In this document: in pieces, positions 52,473-64,000 of the stretch
Position numbering within the stretch: position 1 is the stretch's first letter
How the letters are laid out: every line of letters starts with the position of its first letter
NCBI RefSeq assembly: GCF_027942865.1
Contig: NC_134524.1
Location: 5,461,036 to 5,525,035 of the forward strand
Direction of reading: 5' to 3'
Length of the DNA stretch: 64,000 nt
DNA from: Odontesthes bonariensis
Taxonomy: Eukaryota > Chordata > Actinopteri > Atheriniformes > Atherinopsidae
Program-made: the position numbers and the translations under genes
The notes under the pieces: model-generated
Database searches by the model: none
What the model was told of the DNA's origin: nothing
What the model saw: only the letters and a program-made list of their open reading frames with translations

Positions 52473-53051
52473 TAGGGATGCACCGATCCACTAACCTCCA
52501 ATACCGATATCTGAAGTTTAGTATCTACCGATACAGGAAAACAAACTGGGATTCTATTGTGCACGGCAACATCAGACTTGACTTAAAAATTTCTTTCCTA
52601 TTTTTTTAAAACAAATAAACAGATATAAATGTACTGATGTACTTCTATTTAATAATTGCGCACCAGTAAAACAATCTTAACCATAAAAATCCAACGTAAA
52701 ACAAAATACTAAATGATAAAGGAGGAAAAAACAACAGCTTCACTAGCTTGGTTGGTAGACTTTCAAAATAAATGGCAATCAGCTCTTTATCTAGTTTAGT
52801 GCAAATGGGAATTAAACATCCTTTGCAAAAGCATCCGAACAAAACAATAGCTTCTCTAGCTTGGTAAAAACTAAATAAATCGGGTAGTCCCGACTTAACA
52901 AGTTTTTCCCCACTAGGAGGGACAGGAGGCCCTTGGATGAATGACAAGGGGGAAAAATTAAAACAAATAACTAAATCGGCCGATATGGATCGGCCCATTG
53001 TCACGATACCCGATCTCAAATTTTCTTCGATATTGGATCGGTGCATCCCTA
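52473..53051. mobile_element. hAT element in the 3' flank of TRIM copy 2
   Basis: The ends TAGGGATGCACCGAT and ATCGGTGCATCCCTA are flanked by GTATGAAC and GTTTGAAC (7 of 8 bases). This is a known terminal signature of vertebrate hAT elements. It is non-coding inside, although a 149-codon frame crosses it. Confidence 0.85.
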
Positions 53052-53079
53052 GTTTGAACTTATCTTGGTATTGATCTAG

Positions 53080-53185
53080 GGCAGGGATGCCCACATCCGG
53101 TCCTCGTGGGCTGCCGTCCTGCTGGTTTTAGATGTTTCCCTGCTTCCAAACACCTCCGGGTCACCGTCTTTGGACATCCCTGATC
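53080..53185. mobile_element. very short MITE
   Basis: About 100 bases with mirrored ends (GCAGGGATGCCCAC / TTTGGACATCCCTG) and the common fish block GGTTTTAGATGTTTCCCTGC. Probably an internally deleted hAT relative. Confidence 0.6.
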
Positions 53186-53941
53186 TGTTCTTTACTGAGC
53201 AGAAGTCCCCTTTTTAATATTACTTCATTAGGACTTGTTGCTCATGATTTTTATTTACCTAAACGGAGCCTCGCTGATACCAAAGCTGATGCAATATTCT
53301 CTTCTCTTTTTAAATATCTGTTTTATTTCACTTTATATACAGATACGAGTATTTCTCTTCTACTTATTTGTGTGATGTGAGAAAATGAAATTCCTAAGAA
53401 ACGGATGAGAAGGATTATTCTATTTATCTCGACATGTAAACTTCCACGGTGCCTGAGCAGCTTCAGAGAAGGCTGTTACTCCTTTTCCTTTGGTAGGAGT
53501 TTCTGTTGCTGGTCCTAATTTTAGTCATTGACCTGCTGTGTGATCACATATGAAACCTTGTAGGTGTTTAAAAGAAAGATTTATGCTTTCTTGTTATTAT
53601 TACTATAAGCTATTACAAGTGTATGCACGTTTTATAGAAGTTTTGAATTGCGTAATTTGTGTCCTTAGAACCTAGTAATTTGAGTTTGTGTTTAAGACAG
53701 GAATGTACTTGCTTTTGATTACCAATATGCGTGTTTATCATGGCCGTCTCACGTAGGCTATATTGCATTTGTTTGGAGAGTTGTTTGTGCACGTCCTCAG
53801 GAATTAATGTCTGAATGACATGTCGGTAAGCTGCAATAAAAGGTTGACCAGAAGGGGCAGTGTTGTGCCAAATTTCACCAGATGTATAGGGTTGTCAGGG
53901 AAAAAATGGCAGAGAGTTTTGAAGACGAGCTTGTAGAGTGA
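53186..53941. other. intergenic DNA
   Basis: No gene recognised. Confidence 0.35.
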
Positions 53942-54409
53942 GGCTGTGTTCGAAACCGCATACTTCCATACTGCATACTCATCGATCAGACAGTATGCAG
54001 AGCGTTTACCCACATTAAAACATTTTCAGGCGAGAAAGTAGTCGTTTAGATCCCCAACGTGTTGAAAACCTGACAAAATACCGACTATTTACAGTTTTGT
54101 TCCCACAAATTCGGTGTTACTTAAGCTAGCCGTAGCGAGCAACGCACTTCCGGTTATTTTCATAAAATAAAATACCCGTTGCCTTTTATCATAGGGAAAG
54201 CCATTACCATACAATTGGTGCTTTGTTTTGAAAACAGGAAGTGAACCTACCCTCGTTGTAGCTAGCTTGAAACTGCCGTTTTGACAGGAAATGACGATCG
54301 GCGACGTTACGTTACGTTGCATCTTGGGTAGTTTGAGTATGAGTAGCAATAGTCTCATGATGCATACCCAACATTTCGGAGAATCTAGTATGCGGTTTCG
54401 AACACAGCC
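53942..54409. mobile_element. TIR MITE, GGCTGTGTTCGAAACC family, copy 3 (inverted)
   Basis: Same terminal repeats as 3781-4404, with the interior reverse-complemented and shortened. Only one or two YAGTATG units are present near its left end. No clear target duplication. Confidence 0.8.
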
Positions 54410-55613
54410 GAAGTCTGCAGCGACTCGTATCTTTTGCGATGTGGTCTGTAAAACTTTCCGGTGAGAGATCAGTTTTGGAAATGTCCATTTTCTGAGGAGA
54501 ATGTTGCAGAAATGGAGCGAGTGCGGTGCCGATGGTGTGTGATTGAAAAGCAAAAATATTCCTGGCCTTAAACTTCCCTATCTGCCAAGAAAATGTTCAC
54601 TTTTGTTGTCACTTTTATGAAGATTTCATTTAAAAAGGAAAAATAACTGCAGCCAAAGGTCTTTATTTGTGTTATTTTAGAAAAATATTTGATGTTTAAT
54701 TAGTCTGTGTGTTTCTTTGATATGTTTTTTAACTCTGTAATCTCTCTGTGTAGCTGCGCGGTTTCGTAGGCTAGCATGTGGTAGCTTTGGTTTTTCCTTC
54801 TCAAAGCTGCTATTTTAACACATAAGAACAATCTGTGCTTTATGCTGCCTTCCCTGTAGCTCAGAGGACTGAGCTTGGAGCTGGGAACAGCATCACTTCT
54901 GACTGCATTCCAGTTTTAGTTATTAAATCCAGCGGAATTTGTACGATTCGAGCAGACGAGCCACTTTTAGCAATGCGAGTTGATAACAATGCAACATGCT
55001 GTATTTTGTGCTTACAAATGTCATAGAAACACAGCCACTGATGAACGTGTGCAACTGCTGCTGTGTTCCTTATGACCTCAGAAGTCTGAGTTTCCGAGCT
55101 GTCGGCTGGAAAAATGAACTGGATGCCTGAATGAGAGGAACCTCACCAGCTCAAACCTTAAAGATCCAACATGGCTGCCCGTTGTGTACAGAGCTGTGAT
55201 GACTGCTGTAATAAACTGTTTTTTTTTTTTTAACTTCTGACTGTTTGCTTTCTAATCTGTTTTAAAGTGTCATTAAAACTTGTTTTTACTTTGAAAGTAT
55301 GTGTTAAAAAAACATTATAACCCCTTTTATTCAACTTTGATTATGATTACAATGAATTGAATTCCAATTGGCTTGAATTGGACTTTATTATTTAAGTATA
55401 TATAAATGAAAATGAATTGAATTCAACTTAATTTAGCCAAATAAAACTTTTAGAGGCATAAAAAAAAATCTACAATTATGTTGAAGCTCTTACTTGGTGA
55501 AAGAAAGTGTGTTTGTGTAATTAAGGTGATCAAATCTGTTGGTGTGAGGTTTAAAAAGCCTTTATGATTCTCATCCTGCACCTTTAACTTCACTAATAAA
55601 GCTGAGGAATCTC
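54410..55613. other. intergenic DNA
   Basis: No gene recognised. A T run lies near 55220. Confidence 0.35.
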
Positions 55614-58600
55614 TAGTAAATGTTGGCCTCTGTTGTTTTAGAGCTCATATTAACTTGATTTTAAAAATGTAGTTGATCTAAATACATCTCCTCAGCCTCT
55701 TTTCACCAATTCATTCATCATATATGATTATAACCCCCCTTTATTCAACTTAATTAGACTTGACAGGTGACCTCTAGTTGACCCGGTAGGTTCTAAGTTT
55801 AAGTAGGGGACAATATATCTATTGAGTGAATAAATGAAAGTGTTTCATTACAGAAAGTTAAGTTTTAGGAACAAAGCTGACAAACATTTTAAGTCTCATA
55901 TGAGTCGAGGCTCGGGTTTAAGAAAAATTAAACTGATAAATGTAAACTGATAGAGTGGATTAGGGGGTTACATCTAAGTTAGCTGGTTATTTTCAGAATG
56001 GAGAAAAAAAAAAAATGCCTCGAGGGTAGCTGCTCCTCTAATAAGGAGTTCCTGTGAGTCGTGGAGAGGGTTACGGGGGTTACATCTGAATGAATGGTTC
56101 ATTTCAGAATAGAAAAAGGTTTGTTTAGGAAATAAGTTGCACTGAAAAAAGGGACTTTTTGGTTTTAACTCTATTAGAGTAGCTGTCATCATTTCTACCT
56201 TGTATTTTTAAGATTCAGTAAGAACTAAAGCTTCTTAAGTAAAATTAAACATTTTATTAACGTAATACATGAATTATGGGGGAAGAGTAAGTTTTACTTA
56301 GGTTTCCTCATACAATTTAAATGTTTAATAGTTGTATGTACGTAAACCTAGAAATACTACATAAACTTTACTCTGAAAGTGTATCGTTAAAATCTACTAA
56401 GTTACTTCATAACAGCAAATACTACAGATATATAACATTTACTTAAAATTAAAATTAGATGTAATTAAGTAAATGTTACTTAATATCTTCAAAACTGTTA
56501 TGCTTTATGGTCAGTAAAATTTACTTGATATTGCAGCATTAAATATTACTGAAATCATCTGAGTGCAAATACTTACAAAGGGTTTTTTAAGTAAATTTTA
56601 TGAGTTGTTTTTGTCAGTGTGCTAACATTTGGCAGCTCCAGAGATTTTCTGCCTGTAATGTGACGCTGTGTTACTCATCGGGTAAAAAGTCTGAGGAATC
56701 CTCTTCTGATGAGATCCAGGGTGGACAAAGCAGTCGATTCATATCATGAGGCTGTGAACAGGGTTTCAAGTCAAGAGAACGCTCCGTAGTTTTACTTCAT
56801 GAGCACCGAGCATGCAGGTCTGCAGCTCATTTTAGGAGGGGCGGGCGTAAGGCTGGAGAGAAAGAAACAATCAGACAGCTGAAAAATAAATGACTTTTAA
56901 ATGGTTTTCTTGAATAAACTTTTTTTTTTCATTATGTTCCTTATCTCCTATGAACTAATATCTCATGATTAGCTGCATGAGACCTTGTCTCTTAGACCAT
57001 GGGATGAGACTTTTGACTTTTGATTGACATAATCTCCTAGGGTTGTTTAGTGTTGATATTAAGAATTATTTAAGTTAAAAAACAACAACAACATTTTAAA
57101 ATAAATAAATAAATAAAAAAAAGGATGTAAAAGCCTCCTAACAACATGCAAAGAAATAAACTACAGTCAAAATAAAGTTTTCAAACAGAGTGCAGCATGT
57201 TCCTAAAGCACCTGAGCACCAAGTTACCCACGAAGGGATCAGAACTGATCAGAAGTGTAAAGAGATGTTCCTTTGAGATTAAATTAAAGTCAGCATTTAA
57301 TAAACTTCAGAATTTTATTTTCCACAGAGGGGAAAATGATCACCATCACCTGCATGAATGAACTGTTTAGTCACAGAGGCACTAAGTATGTTGTCATGGG
57401 AACAACCAAGTGATTTGGCAACTACAGGCTTAGAAAAAAGGATTTGCAGATAATGGGAAGTCACTTTTCCAGCAGGGTCAGGTTCTCAGCTGTCACACTG
57501 AGAACTACGAATGTCTGATTCCATCTTTATTCTGAGATCTCATGAATTTCCAGTTAAACATTTATATTAGATGTGTGTAACAGATAGTTAGATGTACAAG
57601 TCATATCCTGTAACTCAAGCTGTTAACTCAAATGTGAACTAAATTTTCAAGGCAGCAAAAGACTCCAGCACACACACTGAAATGTAGTCGAGTTATCTTT
57701 CCACTAAACCTTTTAGGGGTGCAGTGCAATTGAAACACGATCTTTAATATTTAATGCTGCAATATCAAGTAAATGTTACTTACCATAAAACATAACAGTT
57801 TTGAAGATATTAAGTAACATTTACTTAATTACATCTAAGTTTAAATAAATTAAGTAAAGTCTACTTGTTTTTCATAGGCAGGAACATCATTTTACTCAAA
57901 ATTTTAAGTAAATCTTATACATCTGTAGTATTTGCTGTTGTGAAGTAACTTAGTAGATTTCAACGATACACTTTCAGAGTAAAGTTTATGTAGTATTTCT
58001 AGGTTTATGTACATAAAACTATTAAACATTTAAATTGTATGAGGAAACCTAAGTAAAACTTACTCTTCCCCCATAATTAATGTATTACGTTAATAAAATG
58101 TTTAATTTGACTTAAGAAGCTCGAGTTCTTACTGAATCTTAAGAACACAAGGTAGAAATTATGACAGTTACTCTAATAGAGTTTGTTTTTTTCAGTGCAA
58201 CTTATTTCCTAAACATTATTTTCTATTCTGAAATGAACCATTCATTCATGTTAAACGCTCATCATTTATATATTTCCCAGCTGCCGTAGCTGCAGCCCCC
58301 TCCTAATCATACTTAGATGTAACCCCCATAACCCTCTCCACGACTCACAGGAACTCCTTATTAGAGGAGCAGCTACCCTCGGGGCTTTTTTTTTTTTCTC
58401 CATTCTGAAAATAACCAGCTAACTTAGATGTAACCCCCTAATCCACTCTATCAGTTTACATTTATCAGTTTAATTTTTCTTAAACCCGAGCCTCGACTCA
58501 TATGAGACTTAAAATGTTTGTCAGCTTCGTTCCTAAAACTTAACTTTCTGTAATTAAACATTCTTTCATTTATACACTCAATAGATATATTGTCCCCTAC

Positions 58601-58800
58601 TAACGTAGAAGCTACCGGGTCAACTAGAGGTCGCCTGTCAAGTCTAATTAAGTTGAATAAAGGGGGGTTATAATCATATATGATGAATGAAAACTAACTC
58701 AGAATTGGTGAAAAGAGGCTGAGGAGATGTATTTAGATCAACTACATTTTTAAAGTCAAGTTAATATGAGCTCTAAAACTATAGAGGCTAACATTTACTA
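55614..58800. repeat. 3.2-kb inverted repeat, arms about 1 kb
   Basis: The left arm (about 55614-56619) recurs reverse-complemented at about 57722-58800, with a spacer of about 1.1 kb. Shared landmarks include GAGCTCATATTAACTTGA, TATATGATTATAACCCCCC, CTTGACAGGTGACCTCTAG and ACTCACAGGAACTCCTTATT. Each arm carries a CACTGAAAAAA MITE at the same relative place (56140-56619 and 57722-58197), so the MITE was there before the duplication. The right arm has an extra block of roughly 70 bases near 58250-58310. The spacer shows no gene. Confidence 0.85.
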
Positions 58801-59805
58801 CTTTAAGATGATAAACTGTTTGACTGTCTGGCCTTGTTGTTAAATGCTGATATTTCCACACATGTCACATGGTCTGACTGTCTGATCTCAGTCCTGCTTC
58901 AGGTGGAAATAATAAAGTCTCCATTTGTGGATAGTTTTTCAATTAAAGGAGCAAATATTCTATGTGTATTTGACTTTAGCTCTTTAAGAGAGCTTGAGAA
59001 CTTGTGTGAATGTCTCGTTTTAAACATTGTGTTCTTTGGATTTATTTTGGACATTTTATTGCTTCTTATCTCTTCACTGGGATTCTTGCATTGAAAATCT
59101 GTTTTTAGATTATCTGCGTACTTTGGTATCTCTCCCAATCATATGCATGTTAAAATAAATAGATGAATTAATAATAATTGCTCTAATACAAAACTAAACT
59201 TCCATTATAATTATAAACTCATCAACTAAATAACTATGTGTAGCTCTAGTGCTCTTAAAGTACAGGCCAATGGTCACTCAGAGTCTGTAGATAAACAGTG
59301 TTTGGACTGTCCTCACTCTCAGGGCTGAATGAGCGAAGAAGGAAGCAGGGTTGAGATGAGACAATCTTAGGGTGTGAGCATTTATGACAAAGAGAACAAC
59401 TAATAAACTTAAATTGGGAACATTATGAGCAGGGTTGTCCGTCTCTCCTCGGTTGCAGTTATGTTGGGAAGGGGTGTCTTATCTTCTAGTTAATTAGGAT
59501 TCACTGGAGAAGATCATGTTTTTACTGGCTTTTGGTGTTGTGTTTGTGCAGAGGACTGTGTCTGAATATAAAATCTAACTTCACCTAAACAACACTCACA
59601 GTCACATGTGAAGTATAGCAGCACTGGGCTCGGAGGAACCGAGCCCCGATTTCATATTTTCACATTTCAAACATTTCATATTTATATGACCCTTTATCTC
59701 ACAGAGGGTGGACTTACACTCGACAGAGTATAATTGGACATGAGCAGGATCAACATCGTCTTTGTCACAGGAAGTCTGTGATCCACCTGCAGGTGGAGTC
59801 AGGCA
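58801..59805. other. intergenic DNA
   Basis: No gene or clear repeat recognised. Confidence 0.35.
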
Positions 59806-61552
59806 CGCTCAGCTGGGAGAGCTTCTCCTGAAGCAGAGCCGGGATGATTGAGTTAAAAGCAGAGCTGAAATCCACAAACAGGATCCTGGGGTAGCTACCT
59901 GCGGAGTCCAGGTGCTGGAGGATGTAGAGGAGGGCCACGTTGACCGCAGGGGGTCCAGGAGGGGGTCTGTGATCTCTTTCAGGTGTGAAAGCACAAGCCG
60001 CTCAAAGGGCTTCATCACCACAGAGGTCAGGGCGACGGCTCTGAAGTCATTGAGTCCTGTGGTTCTTGGCTTCTTGGGAACAGGAATGTTTTTACATTGT
60101 TCTTATGTTTTATGCCTTACATTTTGTGTTGTTATTCATGTACAGCTGTTATAAATTGGCTTTATTCTTAGACTTTATGCATTCATATTCTGTAGTTCAC
60201 TAAATAATCTATGTCCCTAGTTTGTACTTTTACACTCTGCTCATACAAACGCAATGTATGTCCCAGACTTTAAGATGCCATAGCGGGATAAAATAACTGG
60301 GTGAGATAAAGCGTCTCTATGAGGTCAGATAGGTCTGGGACAGTAGATTCACGCCTGAAACAAACTCACACACACACACACACACATCACTTATCACATC
60401 CAAAGAACATGAGGAAGATGGTGGATGGCCTCCTCACACCACTAGCAAATGTTCAACGATACGTTGTCGAGTGTAGGTACAACCTCTGTTAGATAAAGGT
60501 GAACAGAAATATGAAATGTTTCCGGATATCGGGGCTCTGTCGGACGGATTTCATGCGAGAACTCTGTCTCTGATACTTGAGCTGTGACCACCAATAAATA
60601 CCTTAACTTAAGACTGCTCCAGCTTGTTCTTGGGCTTCCAATAAAAGAATCGGGCTGACAGCTGTTTTAAAGGGCTTTATAAATAAAGTTGAGTTGAGTT
60701 GAGAATGATGGTGGAGGCATTAAAGCAGGCTGACATGTCTCCAGTGAGGCGTTGAAAACCTGTCTGTGAACACTGGAGACAGCTTATCAGCGCAGTGCTT
60801 CAGGGTGGATGGAGGGACAGAATCCAGCAGCTTTCCGGGGGTTCTGTCTCCTGAAGAGTTTGTTGACGTCCCTCTCATGGATGGAGAGAGTCGTCACTGA
60901 GGTGGGGGAGGTGGAGGTGATACTGGAGCTGGAGCTGTTCAGAGGTGTTGTGGGGGATGCTTGCAGGACTGTCCCTTTGTCTGTCTTAGCGACAGTGGAA
61001 CTCGTTCAGGTCGTTGGCTAAGCGTTGGTCGTTTATGGATTGGGGGGCTTTAGGCTTGTAGTCGGTGATCTGCCTGAGCCGTTTCCAAACAGACGCTGAG
61101 TCGTTGGCTGAGAACTGGTGTCGGAGCCTCTCGGAGTACAGTCGTTTAGCCTCTTTCACCGCCCTGCTCAGCTTGTACTTCGCCTCTATGAATCTGTCTT
61201 TGTCCCCACCCCTGAAGGCCTCTTCCTTATGCAACCTTAACCTTCTGAGTTACTGGGATGAACGCATCCCAGTCAGCAGAGTCCAAACATGCCTGGAGAT
61301 CCTCCACAGCCTCACTGCTCCACTTCCTTGATGTCGTCACAGTGATCCAGAATGTTCCCATGTCTGGTCGGGCATATAACTGTCTATATTTCTATATTTC
61401 AGTCTATATTTAGGAAGTTTGTGAGTGAGATTTCCTTTGTTGAAGTCACCAAGGACAATAACTGAAGAGTCTGGGTTGGTCCGCTCCACACACAGTATGG
61501 AGATATACAGAGTGTTTGTTTTTTGTAAAAAAAAAAATTGTTTCACAACCAC
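59806..61552 (-). mobile_element. LINE endonuclease-RT relic, minus strand
   Basis: Read on the minus strand from 61552 down: an endonuclease block (NPDSSVIVLGDFNKGNLTH), a linker (DKDRFIEAKYKLSRAVKEAK, then QFSANDSASVWKRLRQITDY), a NPRKAAGFCP block near 60835 and an RT segment (VMKPFERLVLSHLKEITDPL then LDPLRST). The order is that of an APE-type non-LTR element. Deletions and frameshifts break it. An AAATAAAGTTGAGTTGAGTT tail of a different, plus-strand LINE lies near 60680, and a (CA)n tract near 60368-60385. Confidence 0.8.
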
Positions 61553-62400
61553 TGCAAACTATAAGTTATTTAATCATTAAACTGTGTGACCATGTTGGTT
61601 ACAGCACTGAATATACAAAAAGTCTAAAAACGCCATTAAAACATCAAAATAAAGTCTTAATTAACACTCTTGAGAAGTGTTTTATTGGGCCTCCTGACAT
61701 ATCTTAGGCTGTGAATTTCAGAAATGTTTTTTTTTAAAGATTTAAACTAAATAAAATAACACTTAAGTAAACACTTACATCCTTTTGCACTGCGACTGTA
61801 AAAAATATATATATTTTAAAATATATTTAGGTTGTGTTTAAGATCTCTTAAAACTTCCCCAGGATGTGCACTCCAAGTAGAAGCTGGTGAAATAACATCA
61901 AACACGTGTAAGAAAGTACTTCTGGCTAATTACTGGAAGAATTGAGGTTATTTAGAGATGAGTCAAAAGATCCAATGACACTTCCAAGATGTGAAATTGA
62001 GATTGTTCAACGCATATGCATACAGTAGAGATGTATGCCTGAATTATGGCGCTACAGTGAATACAAAAGGCAAGAAAGTTCATATGTAATGACTCTATGG
62101 CTGCATTATACAATTAGATAGAAACAGCTCCTGAATGGACATTCTGTTCACCAGACACTGTAAACAAATAAAGTTTACATTAATTTTCTACTTATAATTC
62201 GAAATGAGAATAAGTCCAAATTAGCTAAACAAGATGTCATAAAAGAGGGAGCAGATGTCAGTGTTAGATTATCAAAAATTGTAGAATTGGGATCTGAATC
62301 TATAATATAATTGTCGAAGAATTTTGACTTTTGGATGTGAGGTTCCTGGATAATACAGGAGTTTTATGTCCAGAAGAGGGCAGTATTGCAACTTTTGAGA
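61553..62400. other. intergenic DNA
   Basis: AT-rich, no gene recognised. The last part (62370-62430, GCCAATAAACAACAGAAGAA) resembles a LINE or SINE tail directly upstream of the TRIM copy 3 leader exon. Confidence 0.35.
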
Positions 62401-62404
62401 TACC

Positions 62405-62521
62405 TGCTGCCAATAAACAACAGAAGAAGAATTCCGCGCTATGCGAGCTTCCGTAGTTTTTTTACTTATAACCGCCGCCGCTGCTGCTGCTGCATTTGCT
62501 GCTACTGCTTCTTTGCATACG
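62405..62521 (+). other. putative 5' UTR exon of TRIM copy 3
   Basis: GC-richer stretch with a (CCG)/(CTG) run ending CATACG followed by the donor GTAAGT at 62522. A strong acceptor (TTAATCCTCCTCAG) at 63244-63257 would start the coding exon at 63258. The 5' limit is approximate. Confidence 0.5.
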
Positions 62522-62861
62522 GTAAGTACTGAGTTGTGTTGTTTTCTTTGATAATCGAATCATTTCTGCTTCTGGTCTCATGTGGTTTGCTGCTCATATA
62601 TCTGCAACGCGTTACATGTTTTCCTTTGTTTATATCAGATTTGTCCGTTTATCTTCAGTTGGAATTTTGAATTCTGCCGCGCTATTGGCTGTGTTTAGCG
62701 TGCCACGTGACTCATGAAGAGAAACATTTTCCTCTTTTTCCGTGTAAATCTCGTTTTTTCCCCCCTTTCTTAGTTGACGTCCTTTGTTCGGATTTTATTT
62801 ACAACTTGTTTGTTTTGTATGGTCTTTTTTTTTTATTTAAATTAATTACGTTTTAAATAAC

Positions 62862-62894
<33 letters not shown>

Positions 62895-62924
62895 CCACTC
62901 GCTTCACGTACTAACCTATTTTGT

Positions 62925-62938
62925 CCACCAGGGGGCAT
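62925..62938 (+). promoter_or_regulatory. CTCF-like core motif
   Basis: CCACCAGGGGGCAT, one base short of the best consensus, lies in the presumed 5' intron of TRIM copy 3, 433 bases before its start codon. Confidence 0.4.
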
Positions 62939-63370
62939 TGTTTCACCACTAAATGGTTCAAATGAGGTTTTTAAGCTATATTGTGCTCAACTGGTCAGAA
63001 GGAATAATTAAAACGTTTTCTTTCGGTCTCAATGACTAGTTTAGTCACTCATTTCTTTGTACTTGAAGTTTTGGAATTAAAGTCTTGAGCAGTGTTTGTT
63101 TAATTATGTATCTATGTACATGTGTACATGTGTGGTAGCAACATAAAGCTAATGAGATGCTATAAAATTTAGGTAGGTTTACTGGCATCAGTTGAACATG
63201 AGCGAATATTCGTAATGGTAAATAATTACCAGATTTTCTTTTTTTAATCCTCCTCAGATCTAATTTCCCGACTGTTGCGGACATACCTCGTTCACAACAA
63301 AAACACAGCTTGGCTTCCCCCGGAGCTCCACAACAGGAAAATTGAGTAAACGCTGCCACTCGAAAGTAAA

Positions 63371-64000
63371 ATGGCTCTAAACAATTTAAAGTTGTATCAG
63401 GAAACCTTCTCTTGTTCGATCTGTCTGGATCTGCTGAAGGATCCGGTGACTATTCCCTGTGGACACAGCTACTGTATGAACTGTATTAAAGGCCACTGGG
63501 ATGGAGAAGAGGGCAGCAGGAACCACAGCTGTCCTCAGTGCAGGAAGATGTTCAGCCCGAGGCCCGTGCTGGTGAAAAACATCATGTTGGCGGAGTTGGT
63601 GGAGGAGCTGAAGAAGACTGAACTCCAAGCTGCTCCAGCTGATCACTGCTATGCTGGAGCTGAAGATGTGGCCTGTGATGTCTGCTCTGGGAGGAAGCTG
63701 AAAGCCATCAAGTCCTGTTTAGTCTGTCTGGCCTCTTACTGTGAGAAACACCTTCAGCCTCACCGTGATGCTCCACCATTACAGAAACACAAGCTGGTCG
63801 ACCCCTCCAAGAAGCTCCAGCAGCACATCTGCCCTCGCCGTGATGAGGTGATGAAGATTTTAGCTGAGGCGTATGAAACGGCCCCAATAGCAGCAGAACG
63901 GGCTGAAAAGCAGAAGGAGCTCAAGGGGAGACGACAACAGATCCAGCAGAGAATCCAGGACGCAGAGAAAGATGTGAAGCTGCTTCAGCAGGAGGTGGAG
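63371..64000 (+). CDS. finTRIM/TRIM25-like protein, copy 3, partial, B-box 2 lost
   Basis: Starts MALNNLKLYQETFSC and stays open for 210 codons to the window edge, so the coiled coil is incomplete and PRY/SPRY are not seen. The RING (C15, C18, C30, H32, C35, C38, C54, C57) and B-box 1 are intact and very close to copy 1. In B-box 2, H157 is replaced by Arg, and the 21 residues from F164 to H184 of copy 1 are replaced by five (LAEAY). This removes 16 residues net, in frame, and deletes all later zinc ligands. The coiled coil resumes at ETAPIAAERAEKQKEL. It could still act as a RING ligase if the remainder is intact; it may equally be a decaying copy. Confidence 0.8.
   Translation, partial: MALNNLKLYQETFSCSICLDLLKDPVTIPCGHSYCMNCIKGHWDGEEGSRNHSCPQCRKMFSPRPVLVKNIMLAELVEELKKTELQAAPADHCYAGAEDVACDVCSGRKLKAIKSCLVCLASYCEKHLQPHRDAPPLQKHKLVDPSKKLQQHICPRRDEVMKILAEAYETAPIAAERAEKQKELKGRRQQIQQRIQDAEKDVKLLQQEVE

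Noticed and set aside
52645..53094. 149-codon minus-strand frame after TRIM copy 2
   Set aside because: It lies within a hAT element, and its sequence is not a transposase.

Overview
The window is vertebrate nuclear DNA, almost certainly from a spiny-rayed teleost. The genes are split by GT-AG introns. The intergenic DNA is AT-rich and crowded with fish-type transposons: L2, Rex3/RTE and other LINE ends, hAT, Tc1 and TTAA-target elements, tRNA-derived SINEs and foldback MITEs. A fish-style TRIM family expansion sits at the right end. No bacterial, organellar or viral genome features were seen.

Layout. 0-8.2 kb: no confident gene; MITEs, a Tc1 transposase relic and one unexplained minus-strand reading frame. 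8.3-17.4 kb: anp32b (+), seven coding exons, 240 aa. 17.4-23 kb: LINE ends and four palindromic or MITE elements. 23.07-34.8 kb: coro2a (-), thirteen coding exons, 550 aa, with a likely non-coding first exon. 38.2-40.1 kb: a small spliced plus-strand gene encoding two tandem UBA-like domains resembling the UBA of inhibitor-of-apoptosis (IAP) proteins, without BIR or RING. 42.5-64 kb: three TRIM genes (+) of the finTRIM/TRIM25-like type, each with the coding region in one exon; the third is cut by the window edge and has lost most of its B-box 2. LINE and hAT copies lie between them, and a 3.2-kb inverted repeat lies at 55.6-58.8 kb.

Context. From memory of the human map, ANP32B, TRIM14 and CORO2A are neighbours on 9q22.33. 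The anp32b-coro2a pair here therefore looks like conserved synteny, and the TRIM cluster sits where TRIM14 would be expected. The tandem-UBA gene lies between coro2a and the TRIM array. Ubiquitin ligases (TRIM) beside a putative ubiquitin-binding protein make this a plausible innate-immune neighbourhood, but that functional link is inference. All exon joins were made by eye from splice sites, reading phase and remembered family similarity; no database search was possible.
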